Below, one piece after another: positions 12,927-19,701 of a DNA stretch of 21,401 nt; position 1 is the first letter of the stretch, and every line of letters begins with the position of its first letter. A model generated the notes under the pieces. The model was given only the letters and a program-made list of their open reading frames with translations. It was not told where the DNA came from and did not search any database. The DNA is taken from the IMG/VR virus record IMGVR_UViG_3300038441_001856, positions 1 through 21,401 of that record; one strand, 5' to 3'. The position numbers were made by a program, and so were the translations under genes. This DNA is from a virus.

Positions 12927-13514
12927 ATGACCCGACCCCGCTGCGGCAACGACCCCCGCGCCCAGCTCACCGACGGCGACCGCCAGGCCATCGCCGACTT
13001 CAAGGCGTACCTCGCCGACCGGGCCGCGCTCCGCGACCGCATCGCCGAGGCCCTCACCGCCGAGCACTACCGCCGTTCCGAGGCTCGCATCGTGGCCAGC
13101 CCCGAGGAGCACTGCGCGGCGATGGCCGCCGCCGTCCTGGCGGTGCTGCCGCCGCCCGCCGACCGGGCCGCCGTCCTCCGATGGGCCGCCGACCAGTACG
13201 CCAAGCTCACCGACCAGAACGAGGCCTACGACCGCGAGCACGGCGAGCTGGACGAGGATGCCCGGCTCCGGCACGAGGTAGTCCGCGACGTGGTGACCGG
13301 GCTGCGCCGCATGGCCGACGAGACCCCGGCCGCCGAGACACAGCCCGAGTCCTGCGCGCACTGCGGTCAGCCCATCAGCCGCGTGACCGGCACGCTCGCC
13401 GCGTGGTGGGTCCACAACCCGGGCGGCAACACCGTCTGCGACTGGGCCCGGGCCGCCGCCAGCACCCGCGCCACACCGGCCGCCGCCGGGGCGCGGCAGG
13501 AGGGGGAGGCATGA
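12927..13514 (+). CDS. Hypothetical protein with C-terminal zinc-ribbon-like segment (195 aa)
   Basis: ATG 12927 follows CAGGAG at 12915-12920. The first 125 residues are helical, with a central AAVLRWAADQYAKLTDQNEA segment often seen in streptomycete phage and mobile-element proteins. Residues about 140-170 contain CAHCGQPI and a later HNPGGNTVCDW, a possible zinc site. No enzymatic motif is visible. The stop overlaps the next ATG (ATGA at 13511-13514). Confidence 0.8.
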   Translation: MTRPRCGNDPRAQLTDGDRQAIADFKAYLADRAALRDRIAEALTAEHYRRSEARIVASPEEHCAAMAAAVLAVLPPPADRAAVLRWAADQYAKLTDQNEAYDREHGELDEDARLRHEVVRDVVTGLRRMADETPAAETQPESCAHCGQPISRVTGTLAAWWVHNPGGNTVCDWARAAASTRATPAAAGARQEGEA

Positions 13515-13708
13515 CCCGCCGACTCAACTGGTGCGGCATCTCCGTCGAGACGATCGCCGCCGAGTACGAGACCGACGCCGCCCTCACCGAAGCCGGGATG
13601 GACGTGGACGACGGGTACTTCCTCGCCGCGTTCGCCGCCGAGGAGGAGCAGCGCACGCTCGACCACCAGGCCGCCGCCCAGGCGCGGCAGGACGGGGCGC
13701 AGCCGTGA
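13511..13708 (+). CDS. Small acidic hypothetical protein (65 aa)
   Basis: ATG 13511 overlaps the upstream stop; GGGGGAGG lies just before it. The sequence (NWCGISVETIAAEYETDAAL, then FLAAFAAEEEQRTLDHQAAA) is acidic and helical. Its stop is overlapped by the next GTG. The function is unknown. Confidence 0.65.
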   Translation: MTRRLNWCGISVETIAAEYETDAALTEAGMDVDDGYFLAAFAAEEEQRTLDHQAAAQARQDGAQP

Positions 13709-14046
13709 CCCACCGCCTCACCCACGCCCTCGCCGTCCTCTACGCGCTGACCGCGCTCGGCCTGGTCCGCTGCGCCGTCGTCTCCTGGCAGAACGGCAGC
13801 TGGCCCTTCGCCCTGTTCTTCGCCGGCGCGTCGGTCCTCCTCGTCACCGCGACCGTCCACCACTCCTGGCAGCGCGACGAACTCCGCTATGCCCAAGCCC
13901 TCCTGGAGCGCGCGAGCCGCCCGCCCGAGCCCGCAGTCGAGGGCGTCATAGCCGTCGCCCTCGCCGCGGCCTGCTGCGAACGCTGGTGGACGTCGGCCGG
14001 CGCCGAGCACGAGCCGGGCTGCGAGCGGCACCGGAGCACGGCATGA
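13705..14046 (+). CDS. Two-pass membrane protein (113 aa)
   Basis: GTG 13705 overlaps the previous stop. Two hydrophobic helices lie at about residues 8-27 (ALAVLYALTALGLVRCAVV) and 35-54 (ALFFAGASVLLVTATV). A charged helix follows (WQRDELRYAQALLERA), then a Cys-containing end (ACCERWWTSAGAEHEPGCER). It is probably an inner-membrane protein of unknown function. The stop overlaps the next ATG. Confidence 0.7.
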   Translation: MTHRLTHALAVLYALTALGLVRCAVVSWQNGSWPFALFFAGASVLLVTATVHHSWQRDELRYAQALLERASRPPEPAVEGVIAVALAAACCERWWTSAGAEHEPGCERHRSTA

Positions 14047-14222
14047 CAGGCCCGTCCTCGGCGCCCCGGCCTGAGCACACCCCGAAGCCCGGCATCACCT
14101 GGACCACCACCGTCGAATGGTCCGGCGAGCAGCTGGTCGACGACGACAGCCCCGACCCCACCCCGCCCAACCGAGCCACCCGCCGCGCACTCAAGCGCGC
14201 GGCACGGAGGAAGCGCACGTGA
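14043..14222 (+). CDS. Small protein with basic NRATRRALKRAARRKR tail (59 aa)
   Basis: ATG 14043 overlaps the upstream stop. The first part is Pro/Thr-rich, the middle acidic (EQLVDDDSPDPTPP), and the last 18 residues strongly basic. Basic NRAxRR tails are common in small phage proteins and may bind nucleic acid. The stop overlaps the next GTG. Confidence 0.65.
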   Translation: MTGPSSAPRPEHTPKPGITWTTTVEWSGEQLVDDDSPDPTPPNRATRRALKRAARRKRT

Positions 14223-14839
14223 GCGACTGCGAGACCTGCGGCAGGCCCGGCCAGCACCTGTGCGAGCGGCACACCACCAAGCTCGCCAAGATCCTGGCCG
14301 ACCTCCCCACCCTGTACGACGAGGTCGGCCAGTGCCTGGTGCCTCGCGGGCACGGCTTCGGCGAGATCGTCACCACCCGTGGCGCGGCCGGCCCGCGGTC
14401 CCCGATCAACGAGGACGTCCTCGACACGGTGAACATGGCGCGGGCCGCCGAGGTCCTCCAGCTGTGGCGGGTGGATGTCCAGCGGGAGCGGTGGCCGCAG
14501 CACACTCCGCCGCCGCCGGCCTCCCTGGACGCGAACTGCCGCTGGCTGAGCATGGAGCTGGACTGGATCGCCGCCCACTACCCGGCCGCCGGGGAACTGG
14601 CCGGCGAGATACGCGCGCTGGAGGCGCAGGCCCGCGCCGTCGTCGGCGATCCGGTCCCCCGGCGGAGGGTCGTCGGGCAGTGCGTCGCCGTCGTCGACGA
14701 CCGGGGCACGGTGTGCGGGGAGGAGATCACCCACCGCGCCGGGGAGTCCCGGCTGGTGTGCCGTGTCTGCCGCTGCGTGTACGAGGGTGAGCAGGACCTG
14801 CTCCTGCTCCTGCACTACCAGCCGGAGGGGGCCGTGTGA
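14219..14839 (+). CDS. Zinc-finger-containing phage protein (206 aa)
   Basis: GTG 14219 overlaps the previous stop (GTGA). The N-terminus CETCGRPGQHLCERH is a zinc-binding-like motif. A helical middle follows (NMARAAEVLQLWRV, LSMELDWIAAHYPAAGELAG). A second Cys cluster is at the C-terminus (CVAVVDDRGTVCGEEITHRA, then VCRVCRCVYEGEQD). Proteins with this two-finger plan recur in actinophages next to small regulators and may bind DNA. It closes the 12042-14839 chain. Confidence 0.8.
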   Translation: MSDCETCGRPGQHLCERHTTKLAKILADLPTLYDEVGQCLVPRGHGFGEIVTTRGAAGPRSPINEDVLDTVNMARAAEVLQLWRVDVQRERWPQHTPPPPASLDANCRWLSMELDWIAAHYPAAGELAGEIRALEAQARAVVGDPVPRRRVVGQCVAVVDDRGTVCGEEITHRAGESRLVCRVCRCVYEGEQDLLLLLHYQPEGAV

Positions 14840-14854
14840 GTATCGCATCCCCCA

Positions 14855-14882
14855 TTGCGCATAACCCCCCGTGTGATAGCCT
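14855..14882 (+). promoter_or_regulatory. Promoter candidate directly before a leaderless GTG
   Basis: TTGCGC (14855-14860) and TAGCCT (14877-14882) are separated by 16 bp, close to the streptomycete housekeeping consensus. Transcription would start about 7 bp later, at or next to GTG 14890. The local sequence is A/T-richer than the coding DNA around it. Confidence 0.55.
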
Positions 14883-14889
14883 CGGAGAG

Positions 14890-15099
14890 GTGGAAACGCC
14901 CCCATGGCGGGACCGTCTCCGTGCTGAGGACGCGCTGCTGGAACAGCTCGAAACTCAGGCGGAAGCGGCCCGCAGACGACGAGCGCAAGCCCTGAAGGAC
15001 GGGGTCACCGAGCTCGGCAGCGTCTACGCCGTGGCGAAACGGCTGGGCATCAGCTGGACCGCCATCGCGAAGGCGATCAAGAAGTACACAACCGCATAA
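14890..15099 (+). CDS. Small HTH DNA-binding protein (69 aa), probably leaderless
   Basis: The C-terminal half is an HTH (LGSVYAVAKRLGISWTAIAK), preceded by a basic coiled helix (LLEQLETQAEAARRRRAQAL). The start chosen is GTG 14890, placed where transcription from the promoter at 14855-14882 should begin. A GTG at 14836, overlapping the previous stop, is in frame, but the 18 extra codons would be translated promoter DNA. Small HTH proteins of this kind often regulate neighbouring genes; here the membrane-protein block lies downstream. Confidence in the gene is higher than in the start. Confidence 0.75.
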   Translation: METPPWRDRLRAEDALLEQLETQAEAARRRRAQALKDGVTELGSVYAVAKRLGISWTAIAKAIKKYTTA

Positions 15100-15231
15100 C
15101 GAACGAGGGCCGGACAGCAGCTCTCCACGGTGCTGGAACACCGAGGAGGCGCGCGCGCCGTCCGACCCTCTACGCCCCCGGAGCGCAGCAACGCCCCGGG
15201 CACTTGGCCACGAACGAGATCGGACCTCGTC

Positions 15232-15579
15232 ATGACCCAGCAGAACCCTAACGCCCCCACGGGCGCGCAGATCGCCCACACCAACGGCCTGACGTTCACG
15301 ATCGTCCCGGCGGACAGCTTCACCGCCCGCCTGGCACGCGACGTCCGCCAGCTCGCCATGGCCGACGGCACCGTGTGGACCGTCGGCACCCGCGGCTACG
15401 GCAGCACGTTCGCCTGGCAGCCGCCCCAGCAGACCGACGACGGCAGCGACGACGCTTGCCCCCTCTGCGGCCGCTGGTCCTGCGACCCGACCACCTGCCC
15501 GCCCGAGGCCTCCGACGGCACCGACCGCGACCAGCTCGCCCCGGGCCGCGCGCACACCGCCGAGGCGGTCAGCCGATGA
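15232..15579 (+). CDS. Hypothetical protein with C-terminal Cys motif (115 aa)
   Basis: ATG 15232 lacks a strong Shine-Dalgarno sequence. The first 70 residues look beta-rich (GLTFTIVPADSFTARLARDV, GTVWTVGTRGYGSTFAW). A Cys motif follows (CPLCGRWSCDPTTCPPEA), possibly binding zinc. The stop overlaps the DUF2637-type gene, so translation is probably coupled. The 132 bp before it contain no gene. Confidence 0.7.
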   Translation: MTQQNPNAPTGAQIAHTNGLTFTIVPADSFTARLARDVRQLAMADGTVWTVGTRGYGSTFAWQPPQQTDDGSDDACPLCGRWSCDPTTCPPEASDGTDRDQLAPGRAHTAEAVSR

Positions 15580-16442
15580 GCACGCCCACCCGGGCCCTCG
15601 CCATCGCGGCCGGCCTCGTCATCGTCGCCCTCACCGCCGCAGCCTTCTGGCTCTCCTACGCCCACCTCGCCGAGGTCGCCCTCGCCCACGGCATGCAGGA
15701 CAAGGAGATCCGCGCCTGGGCCTGGCCCGCCACCCTCGACCTGTTCATCGTCGCCGGGGAGCTGCTCATGCTCCGGGCCGCCCTGAACCAGCGCGTCGAC
15801 TGGTGGGCCATCGGCCTCACCGTCGTCGGCTCCGGCAGCTCCATCGCACTCAACGTCGCCGGAGTCGGCTCCCACGCCGACCCCCTCGACTACGTGGTCG
15901 CCGCCGTCCCGCCCACCGCCGCACTGCTCGCCTTCGGTGCCCTCATGCGCCAGATCCACCAGGCCCTCGCCGCACGCTCCGCCGAGCCGGTCACCGTCGC
16001 CGAGGTGACCATGGAGCGCCTCGACGCCGACCAGCCGGCCCCGCCCGCCCTGACCACCCGCCCCATGCCCGAGGTAGTCCCGGCCAGCGCCCGCATGCTG
16101 CCGCTCGTCGCCCGCCCGGAGCCCAGCGAGGAACCCGACGAGGTGGTCATGCCGCCGATGCCCCCGCTGGAGTTCCACCCCATCGTGTGGCCGCCCCAGG
16201 TGACCACCCTGCCCCGCCCCCAGACGACCGCCTCGGTACCCGCCGAGACGACCCGCGAAGTGGTCACCGAGGTCATCGCCCTCACCCCGGCTGAGCTGCG
16301 AAGGAAGGCCCGCAGCCTCAACCGGCAGGCGGTCAGGTCGACGAACCGGCCCGTGACCATCAAGGAACTGCAGGACACGTTCGGCCTGTCGCGCCGCGAG
16401 GCGACCGAGCTGCGCCGCGAAGCCCTCAGCGACCGGTCATGA
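15576..16442 (+). CDS. DUF2637-type membrane protein with C-terminal HTH-like region (288 aa)
   Basis: ATG 15576 overlaps the previous stop. Four hydrophobic segments lie in the first 130 residues: about 8-26, 48-67 (WPATLDLFIVAGELLMLRAA), 75-95 and 104-125. The combination of a membrane segment with WAWPATLDLFIV matches DUF2637 proteins of Streptomyces mobile elements, some of which accompany plasmid-spread genes. Residues 140-255 are a Pro-rich linker. The end (VTIKELQDTFGLSRREATEL) is an HTH-like unit, so the protein could anchor DNA at the membrane. It leads a block of four membrane proteins. A direct role in conjugation is not supported by anything else in the window. Confidence 0.8.
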   Translation: MSTPTRALAIAAGLVIVALTAAAFWLSYAHLAEVALAHGMQDKEIRAWAWPATLDLFIVAGELLMLRAALNQRVDWWAIGLTVVGSGSSIALNVAGVGSHADPLDYVVAAVPPTAALLAFGALMRQIHQALAARSAEPVTVAEVTMERLDADQPAPPALTTRPMPEVVPASARMLPLVARPEPSEEPDEVVMPPMPPLEFHPIVWPPQVTTLPRPQTTASVPAETTREVVTEVIALTPAELRRKARSLNRQAVRSTNRPVTIKELQDTFGLSRREATELRREALSDRS

Positions 16443-16585
16443 TCCTCGCCGCGTTCTTCGCCGCCTCGGCCACCCTCGCCCTCTTCGGACTCTGCGCAGT
16501 CGCGCTGCACGACGTCCCCCGCATCACCGGGACCGTCGCCTTCATCCTCACCCTCGCCACGCTCGGCGTGGCCATCATCCGCTGA
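16439..16585 (+). CDS. Very small two-pass membrane protein (48 aa)
   Basis: ATG 16439 overlaps the stop of the DUF2637-type gene (ATGA), and the frame ends at TGA 16583-16585. It is nearly all hydrophobic: residues about 2-22 (ILAAFFAASATLALFGLCAV) and 31-47 (TGTVAFILTLATLGVAII), joined by the loop HDVPR. Position, overlap and codon bias support a real gene despite the size. Confidence 0.7.
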   Translation: MILAAFFAASATLALFGLCAVALHDVPRITGTVAFILTLATLGVAIIR

Positions 16586-16598
16586 AGGACCGCACCCC

Positions 16599-17105
16599 AT
16601 GCCGTACATGGCCATCAACCTCGGAGGCGTCGCCCTCGGCGTCGGCATCATCCTCCTCTTCACCATGCGCTGGATCATGCGCGACAAGAAGCGCCTCGGC
16701 GCCCTCGTCCCGTTCGTCCTGGCCGTCCTGTACGGCATGCTCGCCGCCCTCGCCGCCCTCGGTTCCGTCTCCGCCCTCGGCGGCATCACCTGGGTCGCCC
16801 TCTGGGCGGGCAACGTCGCCGGATACGCCAGCCTCGTCTACGGCGTCGGCGGCAACGCGCCCGACGTCACCCGCGCCCAGCAGCTCATCCTCACCGACGG
16901 CGGATACGTGATCGTCTTCCTGATCACCCTTGTCCTCCTGGGCCTGCTCAAGTGGGGGCCCCGCCAGTCCAAGCCGGTCATCCTCATGGGTGTCCTGGCC
17001 GGTGTCCTGATCGCCCTGTCCGGCAACGTCGCCGGCGTGGCCGCCATCCCCCTCGGCTCCGGCGCCAACCTCGCCGGCACCGCCTTCACCGGAGCGTTCG
17101 GATGA
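16599..17105 (+). CDS. Multi-pass membrane protein (168 aa)
   Basis: ATG 16599 follows AAGGA at 16585-16589. Five hydrophobic helices are visible: about residues 5-24, 34-58, 60-84, 100-118 and 127-150. A short cytoplasmic-type loop lies after the first (RWIMRDKKR). Similar membrane proteins are found with DUF2637 proteins in streptomycete integrative elements; their role is unknown. The stop overlaps the next ATG (ATGA at 17102-17105). Confidence 0.75.
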   Translation: MPYMAINLGGVALGVGIILLFTMRWIMRDKKRLGALVPFVLAVLYGMLAALAALGSVSALGGITWVALWAGNVAGYASLVYGVGGNAPDVTRAQQLILTDGGYVIVFLITLVLLGLLKWGPRQSKPVILMGVLAGVLIALSGNVAGVAAIPLGSGANLAGTAFTGAFG

Positions 17106-17725
17106 GCGCCACCGAGGCCGAGCCCGCCGAGCAGGCCGCCGAGGCGGGGGAGCCCGACGGGATGAGCGAGCGCGCCGCCCGCCTGGTCCTGCTCGCCGTG
17201 CTGCTGCTCGCCATGTGGGGCATCGTCGTCGCCCTCCCCGAGACCGCTTACGTCGTCATCGGCGTACTGGCCACCCTCGGCTGGCAGCGCGTCCAGGCGT
17301 GGCGGGCCGGCCGCCGCGAGGACACCGCCCCCGACGCGAAGGAGCCGGGCCCCGACGTCACCGCCGCCCTGCACCGGCTCGTCGGCGACGACCGCGGCGT
17401 CCTCCTCACCCGCCTCCGCGAGGACCTCGGCGCCGCCGACACGAAGACCGTCCGCGCGCTCCTCGACGAGGCCGGCATCCGCGTCCGGGCGGGTGTGCGC
17501 ACCCGGGCGGGTAACGGGCCCGGGGTCCACGCGGACGATATCCCCGCCCCTCCCCCGACCCCTGACGACGGTTGTTGCTGCAGGTCAGACGCCAACGCCA
17601 ACGCCAACAACGGACCGGAGGGCGAAGGCCAAGAGGGGCTGCGTAAAGAGCACATCGGTCAGTCCGCCCGCATCTGGCGCGACCCCGCCGAGCCCGCCCG
17701 CCACCACACGGTGCGCGGCAAGTAG
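17102..17725 (+). CDS. Membrane protein with cytoplasmic winged-helix-like domain (207 aa)
   Basis: ATG 17102 overlaps the previous stop. After an acidic N-terminus, two membrane helices lie at about 27-45 (RLVLLAVLLLAMWGIVVAL) and 48-62. Residues about 85-127 (ALHRLVGDDRGVLLTRLRED, then TVRALLDEAGI) look like a winged-helix DNA-binding fold. The C-terminal 65 residues are low-complexity, with a CCC cluster and an Ala-Asn repeat from tandem GCCAAC units (17592 onward). A membrane anchor fused to a DNA-binding region suggests tethering or membrane-linked regulation. A 14-bp stem-loop follows the stop. Confidence 0.75.
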   Translation: MSATEAEPAEQAAEAGEPDGMSERAARLVLLAVLLLAMWGIVVALPETAYVVIGVLATLGWQRVQAWRAGRREDTAPDAKEPGPDVTAALHRLVGDDRGVLLTRLREDLGAADTKTVRALLDEAGIRVRAGVRTRAGNGPGVHADDIPAPPPTPDDGCCCRSDANANANNGPEGEGQEGLRKEHIGQSARIWRDPAEPARHHTVRGK

Positions 17726-17728
17726 ACC

Positions 17729-17776
17729 CCGGGACGGGCCGCTACCAACCGCCAAGAAGAGCGCGGCCCGCCCCGG
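17729..17776 (+). terminator. Stem-loop after the membrane block
   Basis: CCGGGACGGGCCGC (17729-17742) and GCGGCCCGCCCCGG (17763-17776) pair over 14 bases with one mismatch around a 20-base loop. It starts four bases after the stop at 17725. Confidence 0.5.
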
Positions 17777-17811
17777 TCCCCTTCCCGAACACGAGACAGG
17801 AGACCGCCATC

Positions 17812-17946
17812 ATGGCACTCGGCTTCAAGAAGCCCATCCAGCAGGACGACCCCCGCCTCCAGGGCCACGAGACGACCTACCAGGCCTCCCGCGGCGGCTG
17901 GCTCAAGCCCGCCAAGAAGGCCAAGCCCGCCGAGCCGAAGAAGTAG
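17812..17946 (+). CDS. Small basic protein (44 aa)
   Basis: ATG 17812 has AGGAG at about 17799-17803 (good spacing), and the frame closes at TAG 17944-17946. The sequence starts MALGFKKPIQQDDPRLQGHE and ends in a Lys/Pro repeat (KPAKKAKPAEPKK), which resembles nucleic-acid-binding tails. Strong codon bias, a good ribosome site and a following terminator support it. Confidence 0.65.
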   Translation: MALGFKKPIQQDDPRLQGHETTYQASRGGWLKPAKKAKPAEPKK

Positions 17947-17964
17947 CCAAGCACCGCCCTACCC

Positions 17965-17999
17965 CGGGCCCCGCCGCGCACCCGTCGCGGCGGGGCCCG
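17965..17999 (+). terminator. Perfect 14-bp stem-loop
   Basis: CGGGCCCCGCCGCG (17965-17978) and CGCGGCGGGGCCCG (17986-17999) pair perfectly around a seven-base loop, 19 bp after a stop and 18 bp before the next start. It is a strong streptomycete-type terminator without a U-tract. Confidence 0.6.
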
Positions 18000-18016
18000 C
18001 CGGGCATCATGGACGC

Positions 18017-18217
18017 ATGGACAGCCTGTACGCCCCGCCCGGCCACCTCACCGCCGAGCAGACCCGCCAGGCCCTCGGCATCACCGCCGGCGCCCTCCGC
18101 AACCTCGTCTACCGAGGCCGCCTCACCCGCTCCGGCGGCACCGAGCGCTACCCCTGGTACGCCGCCCGAGACGTCGCCGCCCTACACGCCAACCGCGCCG
18201 CCCGCCAGTCCGCTTGA
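18017..18217 (+). CDS. MerR/excisionase-like HTH protein (66 aa)
   Basis: ATG 18017 is preceded by no clear Shine-Dalgarno sequence; transcription may begin close to the start. The protein is a single winged-HTH: LTAEQTRQALGITAGALRNL, then VYRGRLTRSGGTERYPWYAA as wing, then RDVAALHANR. This is the layout of AlpA/Xis-type proteins and MerR-like phage regulators. It could direct excision with the integrase, although it lies 16 kb from int. A promoter regulator is the alternative. Confidence 0.7.
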   Translation: MDSLYAPPGHLTAEQTRQALGITAGALRNLVYRGRLTRSGGTERYPWYAARDVAALHANRAARQSA

Positions 18218-18243
18218 CCCCAGGTCACACGCTGTGTGACGAT
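18214..18243 (+). promoter_or_regulatory. Promoter candidate with an overlapping inverted repeat
   Basis: TTGACC (18214-18219) and GACGAT (18238-18243) are 18 bp apart. GTCACAC (18224-18230) and GTGTGAC (18234-18240) form a perfect seven-base inverted repeat with a three-base spacer between the two hexamers, a good operator position. The -10 match is poor. Confidence 0.35.
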
Positions 18244-18286
18244 CGCCGTGCACCACTGTGCCCACACGCGGCACCCACAGACGCAT

Positions 18287-18326
18287 GACGAAGCCCCCGC
18301 GCACCCCACCCGCCGGGGGCTTCGTC
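18287..18326 (+). terminator. Stem-loop in the leader before the gene at 18496
   Basis: GACGAAGCCCCCG (18287-18299) and CGGGGGCTTCGTC (18314-18326) pair perfectly over 13 bases with a 14-base loop. It lies between the candidate promoter at 18214 and the next gene. It may end the excisionase-like transcript or attenuate the next one. The rest of 18218-18495 contains no gene. Confidence 0.55.
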
Positions 18327-18495
18327 GTGCCCCCACGTCCGCGCAGGGCGCACCCTGAATCGCTCACACGACCCGGGTTGCTGCTGGCGCACGCCCTGCG
18401 CGGACCCCAACGTCACAGGACAGGCACAGCGCCCCCACACGCGCCCCGCAGCGCTGATGATGGCCACGCCAGCATCAGCACACCGTGGGGGCCCC

Positions 18496-18750
18496 ATGAG
18501 CGACTACAGAGACGTCCAGACCGCCGTGAGAGTCGAGAAGCTCCGCATCTGGTTCGCCTGGATCTGCGGCAACGTCATCCTGCTCATCATCGCCAACGGC
18601 ACCCAGGACATCGCCGTCGTCAGCGTCATCACCCAGGTGCTGCTCATCGGCGGCTTCCTCGCGCTCACCGTCGCCCTGTTCCGCATGACCGGCGCCCTCA
18701 ACCGCAAGGCCGCAGCCGCACGCCGCGAGGTCCTCGGCGACGACGCGTAG
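18496..18750 (+). CDS. Two-pass membrane protein (84 aa)
   Basis: ATG 18496 has GGGGG close upstream. An upstream in-frame ATG at 18457 is less likely, because it lacks a ribosome site. Hydrophobic helices lie at about residues 17-33 (RIWFAWICGNVILLIIA) and 40-62 (VVSVITQVLLIGGFLALTVA). A basic C-terminal helix follows (LNRKAAAARREVLG). The function is unknown. It lies directly before the HNH gene, where small membrane proteins are not usual in packaging modules. Confidence 0.7.
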   Translation: MSDYRDVQTAVRVEKLRIWFAWICGNVILLIIANGTQDIAVVSVITQVLLIGGFLALTVALFRMTGALNRKAAAARREVLGDDA

Positions 18751-18763
18751 GGAGGTGGCGCCC

Positions 18764-19045
18764 GTGGCCGGCAACCCCCGCAACGGGCGCCCCTACCGCC
18801 GCCTCGTCGACTGGCTCCGCGCCCAGCACCTCCCGTGCTGGCTCTGCGGCCACGAGATCGGCTACGGCCTGGACGCCCAACACCCGCTGTCCTTCACCCT
18901 CGACCACGAGACGCCACTGTCCAAGGGCGGCAGCCTCCTCGACCCAGCCAACGCCCGGCCCGCGCACCGACGGTGCAACAGCAGCCGCGGCAATCGCACC
19001 ACCCAGCCCAAGGCGGCACCGGTACGGTCGTCACGGAGGTGGTGA
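18764..19045 (+). CDS. HNH endonuclease (93 aa)
   Basis: The start is GTG 18764, eight bases after GGAGG (18751-18755); a GTG at 18755 overlaps that site. The protein is a compact HNH domain: CWLCG binds structural zinc, LDHETPLSKGGS contains the catalytic DH, and NARPAHRRCNSSRGNR completes the H-N-H and second Cys. Small HNH proteins next to the terminase genes are known to work with the large terminase in DNA cutting and packaging in several phages (HK97-type). The gene order HNH, small genes, TerS, TerL fits that role. Confidence 0.88.
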   Translation: MAGNPRNGRPYRRLVDWLRAQHLPCWLCGHEIGYGLDAQHPLSFTLDHETPLSKGGSLLDPANARPAHRRCNSSRGNRTTQPKAAPVRSSRRW

Positions 19046-19049
19046 CACC

Positions 19050-19247
19050 ATGGCACACATGGATGCTGAGCTTGACCCACGCTGGGAATGGATCGAGCTA
19101 CCTACGGTGGGCGGCCCATCGGAGTGGATCCGGGGCGCCTGCAACCACCTGGAGCCGGTGGAGGTGCGAAGCACCGTCGACGGCGAGCTGCTCGCCCTGC
19201 TGTGCACCGACTGCGACACCCAGTTCCCGGCAGATTGGCGGCGCTGA
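19050..19247 (+). CDS. Small zinc-binding-like phage protein (65 aa)
   Basis: ATG 19050 follows CGGAGG. The sequence MDAELDPRWEWIELPTVGG, then CNHLEPVEVRS, then LLCTDCDTQFP has a Cys-His near the middle and a C-x-x-C near the end, a likely zinc site. This pattern is seen in many actinophages close to the packaging genes; its role is unknown. Confidence 0.75.
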   Translation: MAHMDAELDPRWEWIELPTVGGPSEWIRGACNHLEPVEVRSTVDGELLALLCTDCDTQFPADWRR

Positions 19248-19263
19248 CCGGAGGTGACGCAGC

Positions 19264-19701
19264 GTGCTGTACGTCGTCACGGGCCCGCCGGCCGCAGGCA
19301 AAAGCTCCTGGATCGACGCGCACGCCAAGCCACGCGACATCGTCATCGACCTCGACCGCATCACCCAGGCCCTCACCGGGCCCGGCGCCCCGGCCTGGAA
19401 CCAGGACCCGCTCCACATCCGCGTCGCCCACCGTGCACGCTACGCAGTCATCGAGGAAGCGCTGCAGCTCCTCGACCGGTTGGACGTCTACCTCATCCAC
19501 ACCATGCCCAGCGCCAAGGCCTTGGCCAAGTACAAGCGGTACAAGGCGCGCATCGTCGTGGTCGATCCAGGCGAAGCGATCGTGATGCAGCGCATCGAGA
19601 GCATGCGCGCCCCGGAGATGGAGAGGGTGGCCACCCGGTGGTACCGGGCCAGGGCAGGCCGGCCCCGAGAGTCCATGCCGCAGGCGTCACGGTCGTGGTG
19701 A
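19264..19701 (+). CDS. P-loop NTPase / small kinase-like protein (145 aa)
   Basis: GTG 19264 follows GGAGGTGA (19250-19257). The N-terminus YVVTGPPAAGKSSW has Walker A GPPAAGKS at residues 7-14, and VIDLDRI at 27-33 carries a conserved acidic pair. A basic region (RIESMRAPEMERVATRWYRA) resembles the lid of nucleotide or polynucleotide kinases. It could phosphorylate nucleotides or DNA ends; the exact substrate is not visible. It is common upstream of actinophage terminases. The unit ends in the terminator-bearing gap that follows. Confidence 0.8.
   Translation: MLYVVTGPPAAGKSSWIDAHAKPRDIVIDLDRITQALTGPGAPAWNQDPLHIRVAHRARYAVIEEALQLLDRLDVYLIHTMPSAKALAKYKRYKARIVVVDPGEAIVMQRIESMRAPEMERVATRWYRARAGRPRESMPQASRSW

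Noticed and set aside
15100-15231. Possible short gene between the HTH gene and 15232
   Set aside because: No frame with a ribosome site and coding bias; it appears to be a plain intergenic stretch.
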